Assembly (NCBI GenBank): GCA_030645575.1
Contig: JAUSMJ010000049.1
Span: 1-41,203, forward strand
Direction: 5' to 3'
DNA: 41,203 nt
Source: Caulobacter sp.
GTDB lineage: Bacteria > Pseudomonadota > Alphaproteobacteria > Caulobacterales > Caulobacteraceae
Shown: piece by piece, positions 24,492 to 32,263 of the stretch
Layout: each line of letters starts with the position of its first letter
Position numbering within the stretch: position 1 is the first letter of the stretch
Made by a program: the position numbers and the translations under genes
Notes under the pieces: generated by a model
Seen by the model: the letters and a program-made list of their open reading frames with translations, nothing else
What the model was told of the DNA's origin: nothing
The model's database searches: none

Positions 24492-25265
24492 ATGCCGGGG
24501 TCGCGCGAGGCGCGTCTTGCGGCCGTCAGAGGCCGGATCGCCGCTCTGGAAGCGGGGACTCGGACTCCATCCGCCGTCCTGCCGTTCGGCGATGCGCGCG
24601 TGGACGACTGCCTGCCGGGCCGCGGCCTGTCGCTGGGCCGCTGGCATGAGCTGACCGGAACGGGGATGGAGGTCGAGACGGGGGCGGCCACCGCCGGCTT
24701 CGCCGCCCTGCTGGCCCTGCCGCTGGCCGCGAGCGGGGCGGTGGTGTGGATCCTGCGGCGGGACGATCTCTACGCCCCCGGGCTGGAGACGCTGGGCTTT
24801 CCGGCCCGGCGGCTGATCCAGGTGCGCGTGCGCGACGAAACGGCCGCCCTGATGGCTCTGGAGGACGCCCTCGGCTCGGCCGGGGTGGCCGCCGTGATGG
24901 CCGAGGTCGAGGACATCGACCTGACGGCCGGCCGCCGGCTGCAGCTGGCCTGCGAGAAGCACGGGGCGACCGGGTTCGTGATCGGGCGGCGGCCGTTCGG
25001 CGGGACCGCTCGCAAGGCGGCGACCGGCTCGGCGGCGGCGACGCGCTGGCGGGTCAGCGCCTGCGCCAGCGATCCGCCGGCCGGGGAGCCGGGGCTGGGC
25101 CCGCCCCGCTGGACCGCGGCCCTCGAACGCTGCCGGGGCGGACGCCCCGGTGAATGGACCTTTGAGCAGCGGCAGGAGGCCGACCATGGCTCGCATCCTC
25201 TCGCTGTGGCTGCCGGACTGGGCGGTGACGGTGTGGCGGCGGAAAGACTCCGTCTCCGGGCGTGA
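24492..25265 (+). CDS. imuA: ImuA, RecA-like mutasome protein
   Basis: ImuA is a RecA/SulA-related protein required, with ImuB and DnaE2, for damage-induced mutagenesis. The 257-residue product has LPGRGLSLGRWHELTG (about 42-57), VVWILRRDDLYAPGLETLGF (about 86-105) and an RRLQLACEKHGATGFVIGRRP block, typical of the family. No Walker A lysine is seen, as expected. GGAG lies 7 bases before the ATG. The reading frame continues 80 bases into imuB in another frame, a long overlap that implies coupled translation. It is controlled by the LexA box directly upstream. Confidence 0.88.
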   Translation: MPGSREARLAAVRGRIAALEAGTRTPSAVLPFGDARVDDCLPGRGLSLGRWHELTGTGMEVETGAATAGFAALLALPLAASGAVVWILRRDDLYAPGLETLGFPARRLIQVRVRDETAALMALEDALGSAGVAAVMAEVEDIDLTAGRRLQLACEKHGATGFVIGRRPFGGTARKAATGSAAATRWRVSACASDPPAGEPGLGPPRWTAALERCRGGRPGEWTFEQRQEADHGSHPLAVAAGLGGDGVAAERLRLRA

Positions 25266-27036
25266 TCCTAAATCCGCTCATCCCCGCGAAAGCGGGGACC
25301 CAGGCGTTTTTGCGATTGGTCGGACAGGCCCGGGCGGTTCAGAAAAGACCTGGGTCCCCGCGTTGGCGCTCCGCGCCGCCCTGCGGGTCGCGGGGATGAG
25401 CGGAAAAAATGCACCGCTGGCGCTTTTGGTCACCGACCGCGGCACGCGCCGGCTCCATGCCCTTGACGCCGCCGCCCGGGCGCTCGGCCTCTATCCCGGC
25501 CAGAAGGCCGCCGACGCCGCGGCCCTGGTTCCCGAGCTCGTCACCGCCGACGCCGATCCCGACGGCGACGCGGGGGCGCTGGTCGCGCTGGGCGACTGGT
25601 GCGTGCGGTTCTCGCCGGCCGTGGCCATCGACGCCCCCGACGGCCTGTTCCTCGACATCACCGGTGTCTCGCACCTGTGGGACGGCGAGGCGGTCATGCT
25701 CGACGACCTGCTGGCCCGGCTGGCGGCCAACGACATCCCGGCCAGAGGCGCGGTCGCCGACACCGCCGGCGCCGCCTGGGCACTGGCGCGGTATGGTAGC
25801 GCTTCTCCCTTCCCCCTGGAGGGGGGAAGGGCCGGGGATGGGGGTGGAGGGTGTTCAGGAACAAAGGCGTTGGCCGTTCGCGAACAGTCCCCCACCACCG
25901 CACAAGCTGACCCTTCACCACCCCCATCCCTGACCCTTCCCCCCTCCAGGGGGAAGGGGACGATAGTCGGACAGACTTGTGCGAACGGGATCGTCGCTCT
26001 TCCCGGCCGCCAGGCCGAATTGCTGGCCCCCCTGCCTATCGCCGCCTTGCGGCTGGACGAGGCCGCGACCGCCCAGCTGCCCCGGCTGGGCCTGACCCGG
26101 ATCGAGCGGCTGCTGGGCCTGCCCCGCGCCCAGCTGACCCTGCGGTTCGGGGCCCTGCTGGTGCGCCGGCTGGACCAGGCCCTGGGCCAGGCCGAGGAGG
26201 CCCTGATCTATCGCCGCCCGCCCAGCCCCTGGTTCGACCGCCTGGCCTTCGCCGAGCCGATCAGCCAGCTGGACGATCTGGTCCGTGTCGCCGGCGACAT
26301 CGCCGCGCGGCTGTGCGCCCGGCTGCAGGCCGAGGGGCGGGGCGGGCGCCGGTTCGAACTGACCTTCCACCGCCTCGACGGCAGGGCCTTCCCCGTCCGG
26401 GTCGGGCTCTCTGCGCCCGGCCGCGACGCCCGCCCCCTGACCCGGCTGTTCGCGCCCAAGCTCGAGGCCATCGATCCGGGCTTCGGCATCGACGCCGTCA
26501 CCCTGACGGCCGAGGGGGTGGAGCCGATCTCGGCCGCCCAGGGCCGGCTCGACAACAGCCGCGCGGCCATGGCCGAGGAGGGGCTGGCGGCGTTGATCGA
26601 CCGGCTGTCCAACCGCCTGGGCGAGGACCAGGTCTGGCGGGCCGAGGCGTTCGAGAGCCATGTGCCCGAGCGGGCCGTGCGCGCCGCCACCGCCATGGCC
26701 CCGCCCGCCGCCGCCGGCTGGAACCCCGACCGACCGCGGCCCGTGCGCCTGTTCGCCCATCCCGAGGCCATCACGGCGGTGGCCGAACTGCCCGACGCCC
26801 CGCCGGCGACCTTCACCTGGCGCGGCCGGCGCCACCGCGTGCGCCTCGCCGAGGGGCCCGAACGCATCGCCGAGGAGTGGTGGCGCAAGCCGATCGACGA
26901 CGTCCGCACCGGCTTCGTGCGCGACTACTACCGCGTCGAGGACGAGGCCGGCGGCCGCTACTGGATCTTCCGCGCGGGCCTCTACGGCGACCCGGAGGTG
27001 GCCGTGCGCTGGTGGCTGCACGGGGTGTTCGCGTGA
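25186..27036 (+). CDS. imuB: ImuB, Y-family polymerase-like mutasome protein, with two in-frame repeat insertions
   Basis: ImuB is a catalytically inactive Y-family polymerase relative that links ImuA and DnaE2 to the sliding clamp during translesion synthesis. It starts MARILSLWLPDWAVTVWRR (AGGAGG 6 bases upstream) and ends with the family RDYYRVEDEAGGRYWIFRAG and WWLHGVFA. LPRLGLTRIERLLGLPRAQL lies mid-protein. At 616 residues it is about 90-100 longer than expected. The excess is two palindromic repeats that stay in frame: residues about 30-73 and 208-258 (including SPFPLEGG and PSLTLPPSRGKG). Both fall where homologues have loops, so the protein may still work. The stop is part of a 15-base duplication that also contains the dnaE2 start. 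Confidence 0.9.
   Translation: MARILSLWLPDWAVTVWRRKDSVSGRDPKSAHPRESGDPGVFAIGRTGPGGSEKTWVPALALRAALRVAGMSGKNAPLALLVTDRGTRRLHALDAAARALGLYPGQKAADAAALVPELVTADADPDGDAGALVALGDWCVRFSPAVAIDAPDGLFLDITGVSHLWDGEAVMLDDLLARLAANDIPARGAVADTAGAAWALARYGSASPFPLEGGRAGDGGGGCSGTKALAVREQSPTTAQADPSPPPSLTLPPSRGKGTIVGQTCANGIVALPGRQAELLAPLPIAALRLDEAATAQLPRLGLTRIERLLGLPRAQLTLRFGALLVRRLDQALGQAEEALIYRRPPSPWFDRLAFAEPISQLDDLVRVAGDIAARLCARLQAEGRGGRRFELTFHRLDGRAFPVRVGLSAPGRDARPLTRLFAPKLEAIDPGFGIDAVTLTAEGVEPISAAQGRLDNSRAAMAEEGLAALIDRLSNRLGEDQVWRAEAFESHVPERAVRAATAMAPPAAAGWNPDRPRPVRLFAHPEAITAVAELPDAPPATFTWRGRRHRVRLAEGPERIAEEWWRKPIDDVRTGFVRDYYRVEDEAGGRYWIFRAGLYGDPEVAVRWWLHGVFA
25274..25403. repeat. Inverted pair of REP-like units, kind D copy 1, inside imuB
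   Basis: The outer arms CCGCTCATCCCCGCG (25274-25288) and its complement (25389-25403) match perfectly, as do the inner arms GGGGACCCAGG (25294-25304) and CCTGGGTCCCC (25349-25359). The left unit is a CCCCGC-GAAA-GCGGGG hairpin with a GNRA loop; the right unit has an enlarged loop. It is translated as part of ImuB (residues about 30-73). It is related to 27047-27182. Confidence 0.9.
25807..25958. repeat. Palindromic element, kind F, inside imuB
   Basis: The two 41-base arms (25807-25847 and 25918-25958) are complementary except for two positions. Each begins with its own palindrome, CCCTTCCCCC-TGGA-GGGGGGAAGGG. The 70-base centre has no clear structure. The element is read through by ImuB without stop codons (residues about 208-258). 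It is unrelated in sequence to the other insertion in the same gene. Confidence 0.9.
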
Positions 27037-27046
27037 TCACCCTTTT

Positions 27047-27182
27047 CCGCTCATCCCCGCGAAGGCGGGGACCCAGGCTTTTTTGGTTTGGCGGAGAGAA
27101 GGGGATTCGAACTCTCAGAGCCTGGGCGCGGTTGGGCTCGCAAGAAACAAACCTGGGTCCCCGCCTTCGCGGGGATGAGCGG
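27047..27182. repeat. Inverted pair of REP-like units, kind D copy 2, between imuB and dnaE2
   Basis: A perfect 31-base inverted repeat (27047-27077 and 27152-27182) surrounds a 74-base centre. Each arm folds as CCCCGC-GAAG-GCGGGG or its complement, set between CCTGGGTC and GATGAGCGG. The centre contains a tRNA-like fragment. The copy lies in the 163 bases between the imuB stop and the dnaE2 start. Confidence 0.9.
27086..27120 (-). pseudogene. tRNA 3'-end-like fragment inside the repeat centre
   Basis: On the minus strand this reads GAGAGTTCGAATCCCC followed by TTCTCTCCGCCA, which resembles the T-loop (TTCGAAT) and acceptor 3' end of a serine- or leucine-type tRNA, with a CCA end. The T-stem is no longer well paired and no 5' half exists in the 74-base centre, so it is a remnant and not a working tRNA gene. 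Confidence 0.5.
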
Positions 27183-27199
27183 ATTTGTGGGGTGTTCGC

Positions 27200-30100
27200 G
27201 TGACCCGCCCCCTGACCCGCTATGTCGAACTCCAGGCCGCCAGCAACTATAGTTTCCTGCGCGGGGCGTCGCATCCACGCGAGCTGGTGGTGACGGCCCG
27301 GGCGCTGGGGCTGGACGCCATCGGGATCACCGACCGTAACAGCCTGGCCGGGGTGGTGCGGGCCTGGGCGGCGGCGCGGGACATCGGCGCGCGCAGCCTG
27401 ACCGGCTGTCGGCTGGACTTCATCGACGGCACGCCGAGCCTGCTCTGCTACCCGTCCGACCGCGAGGCCTATGGCCGGCTGACACGCCTGCTCAGCGTCG
27501 GCCAGAGCGGGGCGGAGAAGGGCGAGTGCGACCTGCTGCTCGAGGATTTCCTCAACCACGCCGAGGGCCAGCTCTGCCTGATCGTTCCGCCGGACCGGCT
27601 CGATGCGGCCTTCGAGGCCCGGGCGGCGACCCTGGCCGGCGAACTGCGCGGGCGGGTCTGGCTGGCCGCCTCGCGCCTCTATGGTCCGCGGGACGCCAAG
27701 CGCCTGCACCGCCTGTCGGCCCTGGCCCGGCGGATCGGGGCGCCGATGGTCGCCACCGGCGACGTGCTCTACCACGCGCCCGAACGGCGACCGCTGCAGG
27801 ACGTGCTGACCTGCATCCGCGAGGGCTGCACGATCGGCGAGGCCGGCTGGCGGCTGGAGGCCAACGCCGAGCGGCACATCAAGTCTCCCGCCGAGATGGC
27901 CCGCCTGTTCGCGGCCTGGCCCGAGGCGGTGGAACGCTCGGTCGAGATCGCCGAGCGGATCGGCTTCGACCTGGGCGCCCTACGCGAGGAATATCCGGAC
28001 GAGCCCGTGCCGCCCGGCAAGACGCCGATGCAGCACCTGACGAAACTGACCTGGGACGGGGCCAGGCGGCGCTACCCCGGCGGCGTGCCCGACAAGGTCA
28101 GGGCCAACCTGCGGACCGAGCTGCGGCTGATCCGCAAGATGAACTATCCCAACTACTTCCTGACCGTGCACGACATCGTCGCCGAGGCGCGGCGGCTGGG
28201 CATCCTGTGCCAGGGGCGGGGGTCGGCGGCCAATTCCTCGGTCTGTTTCTGCCTGCATGTGACGGCCATCGACCCGATGGAGCACCGCCTGCTGTTCACC
28301 CGCTTCATCTCCGAGAACCGGGGCGAGCCGCCGGACATTGACGTCGATTTCGAGCACGAGCGGCGCGAGGAGGTGATGCAGTACGTCTATCGCCGCTATG
28401 GCCGGCACAAGGCGGCCATCTGCGCGACCGTGATCCACTATCGGCCGCGCAGCGCGATCCGCGATGTCGGCAAGGCCCTGGGCCTGACCGAGGATATCAC
28501 CGCCGCCCTGGCGGGCACGGTCTGGGGCAGCTGGGGCGGCGAGATCGCGCGAGACCACATCCGCCAGGTCGGCCTCGACCCCGACAACCCCCAGATCGTC
28601 CGGGCCACCACCCTGGCGGCCGAGCTGCTGAATTTCCCGCGCCACCTGTCGCAGCATGTCGGCGGCTTCGTGCTGACCCGGCGGCGGCTGGACGAGACCG
28701 TGCCGATCGGCAACGCGGCGATGAAGGACCGCACCTTCATCGCCTGGGACAAGGACGACATCGACGCCCTGGGGCTGATGAAGGTCGACATCCTGGCGCT
28801 GGGCATGCTGACCGCTCTGCAGCGCGGCCTGACCATGCTGCGCCGCGACCACGGCCAGCCCCTGCACGACCTGGCCGACATCCCGATCGAGGAGAAGGGC
28901 GTCTACGACATGCTGTCGAAGGCCGACTCGGTGGGCGTGTTCCAGGTCGAGAGCCGGGCCCAGATGTCGATGCTGCCCCGCCTGAAACCGGCGACCTTCT
29001 ACGACCTGGTCATCGAGGTGGCGATCGTCCGGCCCGGGCCGATCCAGGGCAAGATGGTCCACCCCTACCTGCGCCGCCGCCAGGGGCTGGAGGCGCCGGA
29101 ATGGCCCTCGCCCTCGCCCGAGCATGGGCCGGCCGACGAGCTGAAACAGGTGCTGGGCCAGACGCTCGGCGTGCCGTTGTTCCAGGAGCAGGCCATGAGC
29201 CTGGCCATCGAGGCGGCCCGGTTCACCCCCTCCGAAGCCGACGGCCTGCGCCGGGCCATGGCCACCTTCCGCAATCTCGGCGACCCGGCCGAATACCGCG
29301 AGCGGTTCGTCGGCGGCATGGTCTCGCGGGGCTACGATCCGGAGTTCGCGGCCCGCTGTTTCAGCCAGATCGAGGGCTTCGGCTCCTATGGCTTTCCGGA
29401 GAGCCACGCGGCCAGCTTCGCCAAGCTGGTCTATGTCTCAGCCTGGATGAAGTGGCTCTGGCCGGACGTGTTCTGCGCCGCCCTGCTCAATTCCCAGCCG
29501 ATGGGCTTCTACCAGCCGGCCCAACTGGTGCGCGACGCCCGCGAGCACGGGGTCGAGGTGCGGCCCGTCGACGCCCTGCGCAGCGACTGGGACTGCACGC
29601 TGGAGCCGCCGGCCGATCCGGGCGCGCGCCTCAAGGCCGTGCGGCTGGGCCTGCGCCAGGTGAAGGGGCTGCGCGAGGACGAGATCGAGCGGCTGATGGC
29701 CCATCGCGCCGGGGCGGCCAGCCTGCAGGAGATCGCCCGGCGATCAGGCCTGTCGCGGCGGTCGCTGGAGCTGCTGGCCGAGGCGGACGCCTTCCGCTCG
29801 GTGGGCCTGCCGCGGCGCGAGGCCCTGTGGGCGGTCAAGGGCCTGGCCGTCGAGGTTCATGCCGAGCGCGACGCGCCGCTGCTGGCCGGTCTGCCGCTGT
29901 TCGAGGCCCGCGCCGACCTGCCGGTGATGAGCCTGCCGCAGCACGTGGCCGAGGACTACCGCACGGCCGGCCTGTCGCTGAAGGCCCATCCCTGTGAATT
30001 CTTCCGGCCGATGCTGGACGAGATGGGCTGCATCCGGGCCGCCGACCTGCCGAGGATGAAGACCGGCCGGCGGGTCTCGGTGGCCGGGCTGGTGCTGATC

Positions 30101-30415
30101 CGCCAGCGGCCCGGCACGGCCAAGGGCATCGTGTTCATCACCCTGGAGGACGAGACCGGCCCGGCCAACGCCGTGGTCTGGGCCGATGTGTTCAAGGCCA
30201 ACCGGCGGCTGGCCATGAGCTCGGCCTTCCTGGTCGTGCACGGCCGCATCCAGCGGGACGAGGACGGCGGCCGGGAGGGCCAGGTGATCCATGTCGTCGC
30301 CGAGCGGTTCACCGACCTGACGCCCCGGCTGGCCGGCCTGCGCGAGGAAGGACAGCAGCCCCGGCCCGGCGAGGCCGTCCGCACCCGGCTGGTGCGCAGC
30401 CGGGATTTCCACTGA
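27200..30415 (+). CDS. dnaE2: Error-prone DNA polymerase DnaE2
   Basis: DnaE2 (ImuC) is the active polymerase of the ImuA-ImuB-DnaE2 translesion system. The 1071-residue protein opens with a PHP domain ([20 protein letters not shown]). The three catalytic aspartates are D379, D381 and D383 in PDIDVDF. The fingers, helix-hairpin-helix and an OB fold ([20 protein letters not shown]) follow, ending near [15 protein letters not shown]. The start is GTG, in line with the family; there is no good ribosome site before it, only GGGG about 8 bases upstream. Before the repeat insertion it probably overlapped the imuB stop and depended on coupled translation. Only two bases separate its stop from that of the convergent kinase gene. 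Confidence 0.95.
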   Translation: MTRPLTRYVELQAASNYSFLRGASHPRELVVTARALGLDAIGITDRNSLAGVVRAWAAARDIGARSLTGCRLDFIDGTPSLLCYPSDREAYGRLTRLLSVGQSGAEKGECDLLLEDFLNHAEGQLCLIVPPDRLDAAFEARAATLAGELRGRVWLAASRLYGPRDAKRLHRLSALARRIGAPMVATGDVLYHAPERRPLQDVLTCIREGCTIGEAGWRLEANAERHIKSPAEMARLFAAWPEAVERSVEIAERIGFDLGALREEYPDEPVPPGKTPMQHLTKLTWDGARRRYPGGVPDKVRANLRTELRLIRKMNYPNYFLTVHDIVAEARRLGILCQGRGSAANSSVCFCLHVTAIDPMEHRLLFTRFISENRGEPPDIDVDFEHERREEVMQYVYRRYGRHKAAICATVIHYRPRSAIRDVGKALGLTEDITAALAGTVWGSWGGEIARDHIRQVGLDPDNPQIVRATTLAAELLNFPRHLSQHVGGFVLTRRRLDETVPIGNAAMKDRTFIAWDKDDIDALGLMKVDILALGMLTALQRGLTMLRRDHGQPLHDLADIPIEEKGVYDMLSKADSVGVFQVESRAQMSMLPRLKPATFYDLVIEVAIVRPGPIQGKMVHPYLRRRQGLEAPEWPSPSPEHGPADELKQVLGQTLGVPLFQEQAMSLAIEAARFTPSEADGLRRAMATFRNLGDPAEYRERFVGGMVSRGYDPEFAARCFSQIEGFGSYGFPESHAASFAKLVYVSAWMKWLWPDVFCAALLNSQPMGFYQPAQLVRDAREHGVEVRPVDALRSDWDCTLEPPADPGARLKAVRLGLRQVKGLREDEIERLMAHRAGAASLQEIARRSGLSRRSLELLAEADAFRSVGLPRREALWAVKGLAVEVHAERDAPLLAGLPLFEARADLPVMSLPQHVAEDYRTAGLSLKAHPCEFFRPMLDEMGCIRAADLPRMKTGRRVSVAGLVLIRQRPGTAKGIVFITLEDETGPANAVVWADVFKANRRLAMSSAFLVVHGRIQRDEDGGREGQVIHVVAERFTDLTPRLAGLREEGQQPRPGEAVRTRLVRSRDFH

Positions 30416-30417
30416 GG

Positions 30418-32205
30418 TCAGGCCGCGACGGCGGCTTCCGGCTCCACCCGCCCGGCGGCGTCGGACAGGGCCGCGAACAGCTCGTTGAGGTCGATCGGCT
30501 TGCGCACCACCCCGTCGGCCCCGGCGGCGCGATAGCGGACCACGTCCTCCTCGAAGACGTTGGCGGTCAACATCCAGACCGGAGTGGCCGCCGCCGGCCC
30601 GCCGCCGGCGCGGATCGCCCGCAGGGCCGCTAGCCCGTCCATGACCGGCATGTTGGCGTCCATCAGCACGATGTCGAACGACTCGCGAGCCATCGCCTCG
30701 ACCGCCTCGCGGCCGTCCTCGACCAGGGTCAGGCTCACGGCCAGGGGCTCAAGCAGGACCCGCAGCACGTGGCGGTTGGCGGCGTTGTCCTCGGCGGCCA
30801 GGACGCGTAGCGGACGCGCTTCGTCCAGCGTCGGCGCGGCCCGATCGACAGGGCCCCCGGCATCGACCTCGGCCGCCGGCGCGGTGAAGGCGAAGTGGAA
30901 GGCCGCGCCGCCGCCCGGCGCCTCATCGACCGAAATGGTCCCGCCGAGCAGCGCCAGGTTCCCGGCGCAGATGGCCAGGCCCAGACCCGCGCCGCCGAGC
31001 GCGCGGCCCGCGCCGGTCTGTTCGAAGGTCTCGAAGATGCGATGACGGTCCTCGGGCGGCACGCCGTCGCCCTGGTCAAGGACCTCGACCGTCATGGCGA
31101 CATCGTCGCCGGTTGCGACGCCCGCCAGGCGGACGGTCACGGTCCCGCCGCGCGGGCTGAACTTGACGGCGTTGGACAGCAGATTGACCAGCGCCTGCTC
31201 GATCTTGGCCCCGTCGGTCAGCAGGCCGCAGGGCTCCGGCAGGCCGTCGATGTCGAGGGCCAGGGTCACGCCGCGCTCGCCGGCGCGGGGTGTCCAGATG
31301 CTCACGACGGTGGCGGCCATCCGGCGCAGATCGACGGGCGCGGCCTCGACGGTCATCTTGCCGGCCTCGATGCGGGTGATGTCGAGCACCGCGTCCAGCA
31401 GACGCTTGAGCAGGGCGCCCGCGTCGAGCACGCCGGCGGCCATCTCCTTCTGGCGCGTGGACAGCTCCGAGCGGTGCAGGGCTTCGGTCAGGCCGAGGAC
31501 GGCGTTCAGCGGAGTGCGGATCTCATGGCTAGTCATGGCCAGGAAGTCCGACTTGGCCCGGTTGGCGGCCTCGGCCTCGGCGACCAGGGCGGTCAGGGCG
31601 GCGTTCTTTTCCTCGAGCGCCAGACGGACGTCCCACAGGGTGCGGTCGGTGGACTGCTGCCGCCAGCTGGCGGCGACGACCGCGGCGACGAACACCAGCA
31701 CCGCCGCCCCGAAGTGGGCGCTGGGCAACTGGCTGTTCTGGTCAATGGCGATCCAGGCCATGGCCCCGATCGACGGCAGGATGGCGGCGATATAGCCGAG
31801 CCGGCTCATGTGCACCTGCAGGGCCGTGAACATCAGCACGCCGATGATCAGCAGGCCCGTTTCAGTCCGCACCACGCCGGTGGTCGCCGCGCCGCGGACC
31901 TCCATCGCCATCCAGCAGGCGTGCAGCGAAATCAGGGCCGCGATCAGCCCCGTGCGGACGGTCAGGTCCCGCAGGCTGGCCTTCGGATCAGGTGAGCGCG
32001 CGCCCACCTCGACCGCCCAGGACAGGCAGAGATAGAGCGCGAGATGCAGCAACCCGAAGCCGATCGCGAAGCTCAGAGGGGCCACCGTGGCGAGCAGGCC
32101 CGTGAGGCCGATGGCCAGGGCGAAGCGCACCGGCGCCATGCCCCGATAGTGCCGGACGTAGCCGTCGAGCTTGAGCGATTCAGCGGTAAGGGTCTGGACG
32201 GACAT
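30418..32205 (-). CDS. Hybrid sensor histidine kinase with C-terminal receiver domain
   Basis: This 595-residue inner-membrane sensor kinase has six or so hydrophobic segments in the first 180 residues and no separate periplasmic domain. A short linker leads to the kinase core: SHEIRTPLNAVLGL with H227 as the phosphorylation site, the N-box NLLSNAVKFS (341-350), DQGDGVP (377-383) and GGAGLGLAI (404-412). The receiver domain follows (about 465-585) with D516 in IVLMDANMPVMDG as phosphoacceptor. Such kinases normally pass phosphate to a separate phosphotransferase; none is nearby, and the signal is unknown. The start was placed at MSVQTLTAES. It is divergent from the GH5 gene with a 58-base gap. 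Confidence 0.92.
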   Translation of the reverse strand: MSVQTLTAESLKLDGYVRHYRGMAPVRFALAIGLTGLLATVAPLSFAIGFGLLHLALYLCLSWAVEVGARSPDPKASLRDLTVRTGLIAALISLHACWMAMEVRGAATTGVVRTETGLLIIGVLMFTALQVHMSRLGYIAAILPSIGAMAWIAIDQNSQLPSAHFGAAVLVFVAAVVAASWRQQSTDRTLWDVRLALEEKNAALTALVAEAEAANRAKSDFLAMTSHEIRTPLNAVLGLTEALHRSELSTRQKEMAAGVLDAGALLKRLLDAVLDITRIEAGKMTVEAAPVDLRRMAATVVSIWTPRAGERGVTLALDIDGLPEPCGLLTDGAKIEQALVNLLSNAVKFSPRGGTVTVRLAGVATGDDVAMTVEVLDQGDGVPPEDRHRIFETFEQTGAGRALGGAGLGLAICAGNLALLGGTISVDEAPGGGAAFHFAFTAPAAEVDAGGPVDRAAPTLDEARPLRVLAAEDNAANRHVLRVLLEPLAVSLTLVEDGREAVEAMARESFDIVLMDANMPVMDGLAALRAIRAGGGPAAATPVWMLTANVFEEDVVRYRAAGADGVVRKPIDLNELFAALSDAAGRVEPEAAVAA

Positions 32206-32263
32206 GATGCGCCAACTCACCACGGGTTTGTGAATATCGGCCTAAGCCGGATAGGCTGGCCCC

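Larger units (their letters stand above)
27022..27203. repeat. 15-base direct repeat flanking an inserted palindrome
   Basis: GGGGTGTTCGCGTGA occurs at 27022-27036 and again at 27189-27203, with the kind D element between. The left copy contains the imuB stop and the right copy contains the dnaE2 GTG start. Removing one copy and the insert would leave imuB and dnaE2 overlapping as GTGA, a common arrangement, so the duplication is probably the mark of the insertion. Confidence 0.85.

Noticed and set aside
25234..25406. GCGGAAA on both sides of the first imuB repeat, considered as a target duplication
   Set aside because: Only 7 bases long, and the right copy overlaps the arm of the repeat itself, so it is not convincing evidence of insertion.
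27084..27151. A possible complete tRNA in the repeat centre
   Set aside because: Only the T-loop and acceptor 3' end are recognisable; no D-arm, anticodon arm or pairing 5' acceptor strand fits in the 74-base centre.
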